A stretch of DNA of 64,000 nt from Campylobacter sp. RM16192. Lineage in GTDB: Bacteria; Campylobacterota; Campylobacteria; Campylobacterales; Campylobacteraceae. Within the stretch, counting starts at the first letter, position 1; each line of letters starts with the position of its first letter. The notes below the pieces were generated by a model, which did not search any database, was not told the DNA's origin, and saw only the letters and a list, made by a program, of their open reading frames with translations. A program made the translations under genes and the position numbers. The stretch lies in contig NZ_CP012552.1 of assembly GCF_004803855.2 (NCBI RefSeq), positions 1,736,001 through 1,800,000 of the forward strand, in the 5' to 3' direction. Shown one piece after another: positions 35,931-45,442 of this stretch.

Positions 35931-36917
35931 TTAAGTTATAAACCACTCCTGGGCAGGGCTTTTATCCTCAAACGGTTTTGCGATGATAGTTTTTTCGCCA
36001 ATTTTAGCGCTATACTCGCGCTCTTTATCAGCTCTCGTGTAGGCAAGTGCAAGACGCACGGCAAATTTAAGATCCTCTTCATCAGCATTTAAATTTATAA
36101 AACTAACCGCGCCCACAACGCTATCATCAAACTCTATTTGAGCAAATTTCGGATTTTGAAGCGCGAGTAGTTTTTCGTTATCGCTTTCGTCGCGTCCGAT
36201 CACCATCTTTGAGCCGTTTTTAAGCCGTAAATGCCGCCCGATCCTAAGAAGCTGCATATCTTTTAGGCTCATATCCTTATCAAATTTTAAAAAGTCCTTT
36301 ATCTTGTTTGCAAAGCCTTCAACTGTGAGCAAGCACCCACCGGCTGGGCTTTCAAAGTCGCTAAATCCAAATTCTTTAGCTAGCTTTATCTGAGGCTTTC
36401 TATCTCTGCCGCTAAGTCCAAGCAGATGCTCTCTATCGACCCAGCCATCGCGCTCGGGCTTTGTAGGTTTCATAAGAAGTGCCGACATAGGACGCAAGAT
36501 AAGATCGTCTTCATCTCTAGCCAAAGTCTTTACATGCACCATCGCATCGCGTTTTTGACTCATCGGACGCTGCCCTAGAACCTCACCCGTAGCGATGAAG
36601 CTAGCGCCCTCATCCTCAAGCATACTTAAAGCGGTTTTAAACATGTACGCGTGACAATCAATACAGGGGTTAAAGTGCTTGCCGTAGCCAAATTTCGGGT
36701 TAAAAAGCACGTTTTGCAAGTATTCACTTCTGATATCTACTATCTTTAGCTTCGCGCCCGCCATCGCCGCACGCTTTTCAAGCACGTCAAATTTGCCCTC
36801 ACCCGCGCCAAATCCTATATCTATATGCACCGCTGTTACTTCGATGCCTTGCTCTTTTAAAAGCCTGATAGCAAGCATACTATCAAGCCCGCCGCTAAAC
36901 AAAACCAATGCCTTCAT
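35931..36917 (-). CDS. PP-loop ATPase, tRNA-thiolation type (ThiI/MnmA-like)
   Basis: ATP-pyrophosphatase fold: ALVLFSGGLDSMLAIRLLKE gives the SGGxDS PP-loop at residues 8-13. Further on are HFNPCIDCHAYMFKTAL (CxxC) near 83 and ATGEVLGQRPMSQ near 109, as in the MnmA-like or ThiI C-terminal group; SPAGGCLLT near 193 holds another conserved Cys. No THUMP or rhodanese domain is present. 328 residues. ATGA overlap with dnaG. Thiolation of tRNA is inferred from family only. Confidence 0.75.
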   Translation of the reverse strand: MKALVLFSGGLDSMLAIRLLKEQGIEVTAVHIDIGFGAGEGKFDVLEKRAAMAGAKLKIVDIRSEYLQNVLFNPKFGYGKHFNPCIDCHAYMFKTALSMLEDEGASFIATGEVLGQRPMSQKRDAMVHVKTLARDEDDLILRPMSALLMKPTKPERDGWVDREHLLGLSGRDRKPQIKLAKEFGFSDFESPAGGCLLTVEGFANKIKDFLKFDKDMSLKDMQLLRIGRHLRLKNGSKMVIGRDESDNEKLLALQNPKFAQIEFDDSVVGAVSFINLNADEEDLKFAVRLALAYTRADKEREYSAKIGEKTIIAKPFEDKSPAQEWFIT

Positions 36918-38557
36918 CGTTTGAGTTTCTCCAAAATCATCCCTATCTTTTTTAAAATTTCTATTTTGTCACTGCGATTTGAGGACAAATACTCTCTTCG
37001 CATATTTTCGTAAAATCTTATCTTGAGTATCTTTACCGCTTCTAAAATTTGCTCCTCGCTTTGCATGATATCTACATCTTCAAGCGAAATTTCACGCAAG
37101 ATGGCCTCATCCTCAGGCGATCTGCGTAAAATAGCTTCAAAAATTTCGCCGTGATGAGTAAAATACTCTTTTTTCACCAAATCCAAAATCATATCACTTA
37201 ACCCGTTTGCCTCCGCAAGCGTCTTTAAAAGCTCAAGCTCAAGCTTGTCCTTTTGATAAATTTTGCTAGGCATAGCTTGTATAGCCTGTTGCCCAGGTGC
37301 ATTAACCCGCACGCGTCCGTTCGTAAGCGCAAAGGAATTCATATCTATCTTAAGCAAATTTGCCACAAGCGGCGCATAAGAATTTGCAATTATCGGCTTT
37401 AAACTCATAGTAAATTCGCGCACCTCTTCAAGAGCCTTTTGCTTTTGTATCGGGCGAGTTAGGTCAAATTTAGCCACTAAATTTCTTATATAAAACTCTC
37501 CGATCTCAACTCCGCTTTCAAACATATCGCCAAGCTCTTTTATCTTGCCTGCTACGACCATATCGGCAGGATCGGCTCCACCTTCAAGGATAACGACACT
37601 TCCGTCTATCTCGTTTTGCGCAAGCAGGTGAGCGGATTTAACAGCCGCGTTTATGCCCGCACTATCACCGTCAAAGCAAAGCACCACGGTTAGCTCACCT
37701 CGTTTTAAAAGCGGCAAGTGCTTTTGCGTAAGAGCCGTTCCAAGTACTGCAACTGCGTTCGTAAATCCGGCATGATGAAGCATAATCACGTCAAGATAGC
37801 CCTCGGTGATGATGATTTGATTTTTGGCGTGAATGTCGCGTTTTGCCAAGTGATAGCCGTAAAAAAGCGTTGATTTATCAAAAATTTCACTCTGAGGCGA
37901 ATTTACGTATTTAGCCTGATGCCCCGAAAGTGTGCGTCCTCCAAAGCCAACAAGCTTGCCCGTGTGCGTGTAGATTGGAAAAGTGATACGCTGGATAAAA
38001 CTTGCGTAAATTCCGCTTTCATTTTGCTTGACGATGCCTGATTCAAGCGCTTCGTTTGGCAAAATTTGCTCGTTTTCAAGCAGTCTTATCGTCTGAATGC
38101 TATCAGGCGCAAAGCCAAGTTCAAATTTCTCACAAAGCGCATCCGTAACACCCCGCGAGTATAGATACTCTATCGCTGCAGGAGTCTTATAAAGCAAACT
38201 GCGATAGTAGGCGTTTGCTTTTTCAAGGACGTGTTTATTTTCTTTCACATTTTCACGCTCGTTTTTTACGTAATTAAGCGTGAAATTTGAAAGCATCGCT
38301 ATCTTTTCGATAGCTTCCGGATATGTAAGCTTCTCGTAATCCATCACGAATTTTATGACGTCTCCGCCCGCCTTGCATGAAAAGCAGTGAAATATCCCGC
38401 GGCTTGGGCTCACGCTCATGCTCGGGTTTTTATCGTCGTGAAACGGACATACGCAGACGTAGTTTGAGCCTGATTTTTTAAGCGGGATATAGTGTCCTAC
38501 GATGTCGATTATATCGGCTTGTTCTTTGAGTTTTTCAATGGATTTTGGATCTATCAT
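36914..38557 (-). CDS. dnaG: DNA primase
   Basis: Makes RNA primers at the fork. N-terminal zinc ribbon CPFHDDKNPSMSVSP ... GIFHCFSCKAGGD near residues 35-65, RNA polymerase core with GFGGRTL, and Toprim motifs ITEGYLDVIMLHHAGF near 246 and LCFDGDSAG near 293. 547 residues, slightly shorter than the E. coli protein; the C-terminal helicase-binding part is present but diverged. Coupled to the PP-loop gene downstream. No clear ribosome site before the ATG. Confidence 0.95.
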   Translation of the reverse strand: MIDPKSIEKLKEQADIIDIVGHYIPLKKSGSNYVCVCPFHDDKNPSMSVSPSRGIFHCFSCKAGGDVIKFVMDYEKLTYPEAIEKIAMLSNFTLNYVKNERENVKENKHVLEKANAYYRSLLYKTPAAIEYLYSRGVTDALCEKFELGFAPDSIQTIRLLENEQILPNEALESGIVKQNESGIYASFIQRITFPIYTHTGKLVGFGGRTLSGHQAKYVNSPQSEIFDKSTLFYGYHLAKRDIHAKNQIIITEGYLDVIMLHHAGFTNAVAVLGTALTQKHLPLLKRGELTVVLCFDGDSAGINAAVKSAHLLAQNEIDGSVVILEGGADPADMVVAGKIKELGDMFESGVEIGEFYIRNLVAKFDLTRPIQKQKALEEVREFTMSLKPIIANSYAPLVANLLKIDMNSFALTNGRVRVNAPGQQAIQAMPSKIYQKDKLELELLKTLAEANGLSDMILDLVKKEYFTHHGEIFEAILRRSPEDEAILREISLEDVDIMQSEEQILEAVKILKIRFYENMRREYLSSNRSDKIEILKKIGMILEKLKR

Positions 38558-38729
38558 AAGCGAGATTATACAATCACTTGTTTGATTTCACACTGAACCG
38601 CTACCTAAAAGCCATGGGGCAATCTTTGCTAAAATTTATAAAGCTAAACCAAGCACCAAAGACAAGCGGGAATAAAACCAAACGACATTTTTGCTATAAT
38701 AAGCTTAAAATTTAGCGTTGGAATTTACA

Positions 38730-39755
38730 TTGGATATATTTTTTATAGAGTTTAGAGATCCGATTTTCGGGCTTGTCGTGTTTGTTTCGCTTGTCCTTAT
38801 GATAGCCGTTTTAAGCTACATCTGGGGTGTTTTTAGAAACAAAGACGAAAAGCAGGAGTTGGAGAAATTTTTAAAGAAATTTGACAAAACCGAAGGGCTT
38901 AGCAGCGAGCATAAAGATATGCTTGTCAAATTTGACGTAGATAGTGCCTCTCTTTGTTTTCTAGCAAACACGTTTGCAAAGAGCGGTTACTTCGAAAAGG
39001 CGATAAACATCTACTCGATCGCACTTAGCAAAGCAAAGAGCAAAAGCGAAAAAGAGCCTATTTTTACGGATTTGGGGCAGGTCTTTTTCAAAGCGGGTTT
39101 TTTGCAAAAGGCTAGAGATATATTTTTAGAAGCGTTAAAGCTATCTCCGCGCAACCAAACCGCGCTTAAATTTCTAACAGTCGTTTATGAAAAATTAAAA
39201 GAGTATGACGAAGCGCTAAACGCTCTTGATGCGCTTGAAGAGCTTGGACTTGACGTCAAATCCCAAAAAGCCTATATAGATATCATGAAAATTTTGATAG
39301 ATAGGCAGATGAGTCTGGAAGAAAAAACCGATAAAATTTTAAAGCTTAAAGACAAATTTACTCTTGCCAATCGCATGGCTCTTGAAAACTGGCTGCAAAA
39401 AGGAGCGGATATCGTAAATTTCCCTGATTTTCCGCCATTAAAAGACGTTTTTGATATCATCTACAGACAAGAGCGTGCAGTAAATTTAAGCGATGAAGAG
39501 TATAAATCGCTATTTTACGCTAAAAATTTAAGCGACGAGCCGACAAAAGAGCTTGGATTTGAGCTTGAAGTGATGACGAATTTAAAAAAAGCGGGCTTTA
39601 ACAAAGCCGATCTTAGCTTTAATTACATCTGCAAAAATTGTAAAAACTCCTTTCCGCTTCATTTTTACCGCTGTCCGATCTGCCACGAGCTAGGAAGCGC
39701 TCAAATTTTGCCTCATATCACGGAAAAATCCAATGAAAACAGTATGCCTTTTTAG
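38730..39755 (+). CDS. Membrane-anchored TPR protein with C-terminal zinc ribbon (LapB-like)
   Basis: N-terminal membrane anchor (FGLVVFVSLVLMIAVLSYI), a chain of TPR units from about residue 70 to 190 (CFLANTFAKSGYFEKAINIY; LGQVFFKAGFLQKARDIF; LTVVYEKLKEYDEALNAL) and a C-terminal rubredoxin-like pair CKNCKNSFPLHFYRCPIC. This layout is like LapB/YciM, which controls lipopolysaccharide synthesis via LpxC turnover; function here is inference. Start TTG 38730 with GGAA eight bases before; TTG 38718 in frame is an alternative. Same place in the dnaG-rnhA block as in C. jejuni. Confidence 0.75.
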   Translation: MDIFFIEFRDPIFGLVVFVSLVLMIAVLSYIWGVFRNKDEKQELEKFLKKFDKTEGLSSEHKDMLVKFDVDSASLCFLANTFAKSGYFEKAINIYSIALSKAKSKSEKEPIFTDLGQVFFKAGFLQKARDIFLEALKLSPRNQTALKFLTVVYEKLKEYDEALNALDALEELGLDVKSQKAYIDIMKILIDRQMSLEEKTDKILKLKDKFTLANRMALENWLQKGADIVNFPDFPPLKDVFDIIYRQERAVNLSDEEYKSLFYAKNLSDEPTKELGFELEVMTNLKKAGFNKADLSFNYICKNCKNSFPLHFYRCPICHELGSAQILPHITEKSNENSMPF

Positions 39756-40167
39756 CGACGGCTCATGCCTAAATAACCCGGGCGCAGGCGGTTGGGCATA
39801 TATCCTAGAATACGGCAAACACACAAAAGAAGCAAGCGGAGCCGAAGCCATGACAACTAACAATCAAATGGAACTTAGGGCTGTTATCGAAGGGCTAAAA
39901 GCTCTAAAAGAGCCTTGCGTCGTTAAGCTTTACACCGATAGCTCATACGTGGCAAACGCGATAAACGAGTGGCTTGAGGGCTGGGCAAAAAAGGCATTTA
40001 AAAATGTAAAAAACGTCCCAATGTGGCAGGAGTTTTTAGAAATTTCAAAACCTCATGACATCCGTGCCACATGGGTTAAAGCTCACAACGGACATCCGCA
40101 AAATGAGCGTTGCGACACGCTGGCAAGGCAGGCAGCAACTAAGATAAAAGATGAAGGCAACCTATAA
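39733..40167 (+). CDS. rnhA: Ribonuclease HI
   Basis: Degrades RNA of RNA-DNA hybrids. The DEDD residues are seen in LFSDGSCLNNPGAGGWA (Asp), NNQMELRAVIEGL (Glu), LYTDSSYVANAI (Asp) and the C-terminal NERCDTLARQAA (Asp). 144 residues. The ATG lies 23 bases inside the end of the TPR gene, so translation is coupled. Confidence 0.95.
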   Translation: MKTVCLFSDGSCLNNPGAGGWAYILEYGKHTKEASGAEAMTTNNQMELRAVIEGLKALKEPCVVKLYTDSSYVANAINEWLEGWAKKAFKNVKNVPMWQEFLEISKPHDIRATWVKAHNGHPQNERCDTLARQAATKIKDEGNL

Positions 40168-40169
40168 AA

Positions 40170-40847
40170 ATGCAAAATTTAAAAGCACTTGAAGAAAAGC
40201 TGGGATACAAATTTAAAGAAATAAATAACCTAAAAAACGCGCTTACGCACAAAAGCTGCAAAAAAGGTAAAAACAACGAACGGCTTGAATTTTTAGGCGA
40301 TGCAGTGATGGATCTGGTGATCGCTGATTACTTATTTCGCAAATTTAAAAACACTGACGAAGGCGATATGAGCAAGCTTCGCGCCGCACTTGTCAATGAA
40401 AAAAGCTTTGCAAATTTGGCAAGCTATCTGAATTTAGGCGAGCATATATTTATATCCGCAGCCGAAGAAAACAACGGCGGACGAGAGAAAATTTCGATAC
40501 TATCAGACGCTTTTGAGGCGGTTATGGGCGCTATTTACATAGAAAGCGGCTTTGAGGAGGTTAATAGCGTAGCCATAAGGCTCTTTGAGATCTGCTATCC
40601 TGATATCGATCTTAAAAATTTGACCAAGGATTATAAAACGACTTTGCAAGAAATCACTCAAGCCAAGCTTGGCGTAACACCCGAATACAAGCTCGTGCGC
40701 TCATTTGGACCCGATCACAAGAAGGAATTTGAGATCGCGCTTTTGCTAAAAGATGTTGAAATTTCTCGAGCTATCGGCAAAAGCAAAAAAGAAGCCCAGC
40801 AACTTGCGGCAAAAACGGCGATAGAAAAGATCAAGGACAAATCATGA
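40170..40847 (+). CDS. rnc: Ribonuclease III
   Basis: Double-strand RNA endonuclease for rRNA and mRNA processing. Signature NERLEFLGDAVMDLVIADYLF near residue 35 and catalytic SDAFEAVMGAIYIESGF near 110; double-stranded RNA-binding domain from about 150 (DYKTTLQEITQAKLG ... KKEAQQLAAKTAIEKI). 225 residues. Two bases after rnhA; ATGA overlap with aroC. Confidence 0.96.
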   Translation: MQNLKALEEKLGYKFKEINNLKNALTHKSCKKGKNNERLEFLGDAVMDLVIADYLFRKFKNTDEGDMSKLRAALVNEKSFANLASYLNLGEHIFISAAEENNGGREKISILSDAFEAVMGAIYIESGFEEVNSVAIRLFEICYPDIDLKNLTKDYKTTLQEITQAKLGVTPEYKLVRSFGPDHKKEFEIALLLKDVEISRAIGKSKKEAQQLAAKTAIEKIKDKS

Positions 40848-41917
40848 ATTCATTCGGACGAAAGCTTATTTTAACAACCTTCGGCGAGAGTCACGGAGCG
40901 GCGATCGGCGGCGTACTTGACGGATTTCCTGCGGGAGTTAAGATATATGAGGAGTTCTTACAAGGCGAGCTTGATAAGCGAAAGCCGGGGCAGTCGAAAT
41001 TCGCCACCGCAAGAAAAGAAGGCGACAAAATCGAAATTTTAAGCGGGATTTTTGAAGGCGTTAGCACAGGCACACCGATCGGATTTGTCATCTACAACGA
41101 AAATCAAAAATCAAAAGATTATGAGAATTTGCGTGAAATTTTTCGCCCGGGACACGCCGACTACACATACTTTAAAAAATACGCAATTCGCGACCATAGA
41201 GGCGGCGGGCGAAGCTCTGCAAGAGAAACTGCCGTGCGAGTGGCGGGCGGGGCGTTTGCTCAAATTTTATTAAATGAATTTGGTGTGAAAGTAGAGAGCG
41301 GTGTAAGCGGAGTAGGAACCGTAAAAGCGCAAAAATTTGACTTTGACGTAGCGGGGAATTCTGAAATTTTCGCACTTGATAAAGAAAATTTGATGATGGA
41401 TGAGATTTTAAAAGCTAAACAAGCTCACGACAGCGTGGGAGCTAGCGTCGTAACGAGAATTTTAAACGCTCCTGCGGGGCTTGGCGAAGGATTATACGAC
41501 AAGCTTGACGCAAGGCTTGCCGCTGCGATGATGGGTATAAACGGAGTAAAAGCCGTAGAAATCGGCGAGGGTGTAGAAGCAAGCGCAATGCTAGGAAGCG
41601 AGAATAACGACTGCATGAATGAAGCGGGCTTTCTCTCAAATCACGCAGGCGGAATACTTGGAGGCATGAGCACGGGAGCTGAAATTTTGATAACTACGCA
41701 TTTTAAGCCGACTCCTTCGATATTTCTGGCTCAACAAACACAAAATATCCACGGCGAAAATGCAATCTGCGAGCTTCGCGGCAGACACGATCCGTGTATC
41801 GGTATCCGTGGAAGCGTCGTTGCAACCGCGATGGCAAGGCTTGTGATAGCTGATTTTATGCTTTTGAATTTGGCTTGTAATTTAGAGAAGTTAAAAACAA
41901 TATATAAAATACAATAA
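40844..41917 (+). CDS. aroC: Chorismate synthase
   Basis: Last common step of aromatic amino-acid synthesis, FMN-dependent. Signatures FGESHGAAIGGVLDG near residue 13, HRGGGRSSARETAVRVAGG near 119 and GRHDPCIGIRGSVVATAMARLV near 310. 357 residues. ATGA overlap with rnc; last gene of the TPR-rnhA-rnc-aroC unit. Confidence 0.96.
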   Translation: MNSFGRKLILTTFGESHGAAIGGVLDGFPAGVKIYEEFLQGELDKRKPGQSKFATARKEGDKIEILSGIFEGVSTGTPIGFVIYNENQKSKDYENLREIFRPGHADYTYFKKYAIRDHRGGGRSSARETAVRVAGGAFAQILLNEFGVKVESGVSGVGTVKAQKFDFDVAGNSEIFALDKENLMMDEILKAKQAHDSVGASVVTRILNAPAGLGEGLYDKLDARLAAAMMGINGVKAVEIGEGVEASAMLGSENNDCMNEAGFLSNHAGGILGGMSTGAEILITTHFKPTPSIFLAQQTQNIHGENAICELRGRHDPCIGIRGSVVATAMARLVIADFMLLNLACNLEKLKTIYKIQ

Positions 41918-42018
41918 TTTATTAAAAATAAAAATTGATTATTGGAATAAATAATTTTAAATGTATTTTAAACTTATTTTTAATATGATACAGTTTAATT
42001 AATTATTTTTAATAAAGT

Positions 42019-42535
42019 ATGTTAAATCAATAAGTTTAATTTAATTGTTATTATTGCAATAATTTTAGGCGGTTGTGGTCATAGAATAGACATAATTCCA
42101 CAAACAACCAATAGTTTTAAATCACACCAGATCATAGCTACTCCTAGCGACACTCAAAAATACATGTTTAAGTACTTACCAAATAATATAATAGTTTCTA
42201 ATAGCAATATTAGTTTTACTTACTCATTTACATATTTAGATCAAAAAACATCAATAGAGTTTGATACAGTAAATCTATTATTTAATCCATTGATTCTAGT
42301 TGGTTTTCCAATGAGCAGTGATGTATTTAAAATGGCTGGTAATTTACGTTTTTTTAATAATTCTCATACTATAAATTTGAGTGCTGTTTGTGTTAGCAAT
42401 GTTTCAAGAAATTTATTTAATAATACAAATATGACAAATCTCAGAAATAAATGTATAGAAAAAATAAAAATTAATCTACAAAATCAAATTAATGAAATAT
42501 TTGAAAAAGGAAGTTTTGATGTGTTTAAAAAATAA
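42019..42535 (+). pseudogene. Lipoprotein gene with disrupted start
   Basis: The reading frame from about 42029 encodes a lipoprotein signal (IVIIAIILGGC, lipobox GGC) then GHRIDIIPQTTNSF and a body to the stop at 42535, but has no ATG, GTG or TTG before the lipobox and is closed by TAA at 42023. An ATG at 42019 lies one base out of phase; removing one base near 42028 would give MLNNKFNLIVIIAIILGG, a normal start. An internal ATG at 42164 would lose the signal. AT-rich and Asn-rich, unlike its neighbours. Function not recognised. Confidence 0.6.
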
Positions 42536-42968
42536 AGTTTTTCAAGTTTGTCTTTTAATTACTGTAGTATTTTCAATAAGTGGATGTGGTGCAAAAGGTG
42601 CAAAATTTAGTGTTTTTGAAAAACCAAAAGAAAATAAAGCATTGCTTTATGTTTATCGTCCAAGTGCATTTACAGGAGGAGGTGTTTTTTATGATGTAAA
42701 AGCAACAATTCCAAGCAGTCCTACAATAGTTTTAGGAGAACTTAGAAATGGTGGATATATCAAAGCAGATCTTGAAGCAAACGAAGAAATTGAAATTTGG
42801 GCAAAAACTGAATCAAAATCATCAGTTACTATAGAAACAAAAGCAAACGAAACTTATTGTGTAAAAGGCGAAGTTGGTATAGGTTTTTTTATAGGAAGAC
42901 CACATTTAAAACAAGTTGATTTAGAAAAATGTAAGAAAGAAATAATAAATACTAGATCCACAGAATAA
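42519..42968 (+). CDS. DUF2846-type lipoprotein
   Basis: Start ATG 42519, 17 bases inside the end of the previous gene, with AAAGGAAG upstream. The signal MCLKNKVFQVCLLITVVF ends in lipobox SISGCGA. The mature part has ALLYVYRPSAFTGGGVFYDV and GYIKADLEANEEIEIWAKTE, then NETYCVKGEVGIGFFIGRP, the DUF2846 pattern, a beta-rich periplasmic domain of unknown role. 150 residues. AT-rich; pairs with the broken lipoprotein gene. Confidence 0.75.
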   Translation: MCLKNKVFQVCLLITVVFSISGCGAKGAKFSVFEKPKENKALLYVYRPSAFTGGGVFYDVKATIPSSPTIVLGELRNGGYIKADLEANEEIEIWAKTESKSSVTIETKANETYCVKGEVGIGFFIGRPHLKQVDLEKCKKEIINTRSTE

Positions 42969-43039
42969 TTTATATAATATAGCGCACACAAAAACAGTAG
43001 GCTTGTATAAAATAACAAAAACCTACTGTATAAAAACTA

Positions 43040-45412
43040 CTATTGACACCCCTCGCACTCGATAGAACGATCGGCTACATTATTTACCTTGTTGCTATCA
43101 GGGCTTTCAGAGCGCAGATAGTAGGTTGATTTAAGTCCAAGCTCCCAAGCAAGCGTGTAAATTTCGTTCAGATAGCCGCCACTTGCCTTATCAAGGCTCA
43201 TGAATATATTTAGGCTTTGTCCTTGATCTATCCACTTTTGGCGTATAGCGCCGGCTTTTACCAAGACTCTTTGATCAAGCTCATATGCAGGCGTGTAAAA
43301 CTGCCATGTATCAGGGCTTAAATCAGGCACGACAGTCGGTATCATGCCGCTTAAATTCTGCTCAAACCACTTGCGTTTGTACACAGGCTCAATCGTCTGT
43401 GTGGTGCCCACAAGGATAGATATCGAGCTAGTCGGCGCGATAGCCATTAAGTAGCCGTTTCTCATGCCGTCGGTTTTAACCTTCTGCCTCAACCAATCCC
43501 AATCGCAAGTATCCTCATCAAACAGCCCTCCGCGATTTACGAGAGCTTTTGCGTTTTCGTTTGCTACATCTATCGGGAAAATTCCTTTGCTCCATTTTGA
43601 GCCTTCAAAAGTCGGGTATTTACCCTTTTCAACGGCTAAATTTGAACTTGAGTAGATAGCTTGGTAGCTGATATTTTCCATTATGCTATCTATCAAGGCT
43701 AGGTGGTCGTAGCTACCCCATTTGATGCCTTTAAGCGCGAGCATTTGAGCTTCGCCCATCACGCCAAGTCCGATCGAGCGAGAGGATAAATTCGTATGTT
43801 TTACTTTTTTGTGCGGATAGAAATTTAGATCGATTACGTTATCAAGCATCCTAACGGCGATCGGCACTACTCGCTTGATATCCTCTTTGGAATTTATCTT
43901 GCTTAAATTTATGCTTGCCAGGTTGCAAACCGCTGTTTTACCCTCTACGTTTTCTTTCTCAACGATGAAAATTTGCTTTTTGTCTATGCTGTCAAGCGCG
44001 CTTAGTTTTTTGGCTTTTTTAGTTATGCCGCTATCAATAGTAACGTCATCTTCCTCATCAAACACCATCTCTTCGCCATTATCAAAAGTTATTTTGATCT
44101 TGTAATAATTAGGCTCGGTATTTTGGAAAATTTCGGTGCATAAATTTGAGCTTCTGATAAGCCCGTCGTGATCGTTTGGATTGGCTCTGTTTGCATTATC
44201 CTTAAAGCACAAAAACGGCATGCCCGTCTCAAAGTAGCTGGTTAGAATTTTCTTCCAAAGCTCTTTAGCTAAAATAGTGTTTTTCTGGATACTTTCGTCG
44301 TTTTCATACTCTACATAACGCTTTTCAAATTCTTCGCCATATAGGTCGCATAGATCCGCTACCTGCGCAGGATCAAAGAGAGTCCAGCGACCGTTTTCCT
44401 TAATGCGCTTCATAAAGAAGTCATTTATCCAAAGTGACGGGAACAGCTCATGCGCACGTCTTCGCTCCTCGCCTGAGTTCTTGCGAAGATCCAAGAAATC
44501 GCCCACGTCCATATGCCAAGGCTCGATATATACGGCTATCGCGCCCTTTCTGGTGCCTAGCTGATCGACCGCTACGGCTATGTCGTTGGTTACTTTTAAA
44601 AACGGGATTATACCGCCTGCTGCGTTTTTATGTCCGTCGATACTTCCGCCCATAGCTCGTACCTTACACCAGTCCCAGCCGATACCGCCGCCAAATTTAG
44701 AAAGCAGCGCCATCTCTTTGTAGCTGTCAAAAATTCCTTCGATATTATCAGGCGTGCTGCCGATGTAACAGCTGCTTAGCTGATGGCGAGTTGTGCGAGC
44801 GTTTGAAAGTGTCGGGGTTGCAAGCATGACCTCAAATTTGCTGATGAGGTCATAAAATTTCTTCGCCCAGCCTTGGCTATCAAGCTCATTTTGCGCAAGA
44901 AACATCGCGATAGCCATAAACATCTGCTGTGGAAGCTCGATAGGCTTACCCTTGCTATCCTTGATAAGATAGCGATCATAAAGCGTTTTGATACCAAGAT
45001 AGGCAAACTGCAAGTCGCGCTCAGGCTTTATGTAGTTGTTTAGGTCATCAAGGTCGTATTTGTCCTTAAGCCCCGGGATGATGCGCCCTGCTTTCTCGCC
45101 CTTTTCAAAATATTCACGCAGATGGTTGTAGCCGTTATAGCCTGTTACCTTGTGGTATAGGTCGTAAAGAAACAGTCTTGCCGCGACAAATGTCCAATTC
45201 GGACGATCTATGTCGATCTTATCAACCGCTGTTTTGATGAGCGTCTGCTGGATCTCTTCGGTCGTTATCATATCGCGAAACTGGATCTTCGCATCAACCT
45301 CAAGCTCGCTTAAATTTACGTTTTCTAGCCCCTCAACTGCGGCACCTGTATATTTCTTGATCTTACTTATATCAAGCTCTTCCGTTCTTCCGTTACGCTT
45401 TATGACTTTCAC
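43040..45412 (-). CDS. nrdA: Ribonucleoside-diphosphate reductase alpha subunit (class Ia)
   Basis: Makes deoxynucleotides. N-terminal ATP cone (KVIKRNGRTEELDISKIKKY), core with QLSSCYIGSTPDN (Cys), SSNLCTEIFQNT near residue 428 (active-site Cys region), SYQAIYSSSNLAVEKG, and the redox tail ECEGCQ with its CxxC at the very end. 790 residues. GTG start behind AAGGA. nrdB is not in the window. Lies just after purB, as I recall for C. jejuni. Confidence 0.95.
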   Translation of the reverse strand: MKVIKRNGRTEELDISKIKKYTGAAVEGLENVNLSELEVDAKIQFRDMITTEEIQQTLIKTAVDKIDIDRPNWTFVAARLFLYDLYHKVTGYNGYNHLREYFEKGEKAGRIIPGLKDKYDLDDLNNYIKPERDLQFAYLGIKTLYDRYLIKDSKGKPIELPQQMFMAIAMFLAQNELDSQGWAKKFYDLISKFEVMLATPTLSNARTTRHQLSSCYIGSTPDNIEGIFDSYKEMALLSKFGGGIGWDWCKVRAMGGSIDGHKNAAGGIIPFLKVTNDIAVAVDQLGTRKGAIAVYIEPWHMDVGDFLDLRKNSGEERRRAHELFPSLWINDFFMKRIKENGRWTLFDPAQVADLCDLYGEEFEKRYVEYENDESIQKNTILAKELWKKILTSYFETGMPFLCFKDNANRANPNDHDGLIRSSNLCTEIFQNTEPNYYKIKITFDNGEEMVFDEEDDVTIDSGITKKAKKLSALDSIDKKQIFIVEKENVEGKTAVCNLASINLSKINSKEDIKRVVPIAVRMLDNVIDLNFYPHKKVKHTNLSSRSIGLGVMGEAQMLALKGIKWGSYDHLALIDSIMENISYQAIYSSSNLAVEKGKYPTFEGSKWSKGIFPIDVANENAKALVNRGGLFDEDTCDWDWLRQKVKTDGMRNGYLMAIAPTSSISILVGTTQTIEPVYKRKWFEQNLSGMIPTVVPDLSPDTWQFYTPAYELDQRVLVKAGAIRQKWIDQGQSLNIFMSLDKASGGYLNEIYTLAWELGLKSTYYLRSESPDSNKVNNVADRSIECEGCQ

Positions 45413-45442
45413 TTAATTCCTTAAATTTCTACTTATCAAATC

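Noticed and set aside
42492..42518. Longer start for the DUF2846 lipoprotein
   Set aside because: The upstream codons would place charged residues before the signal peptide; ATG 42519 has the ribosome site and a proper signal.
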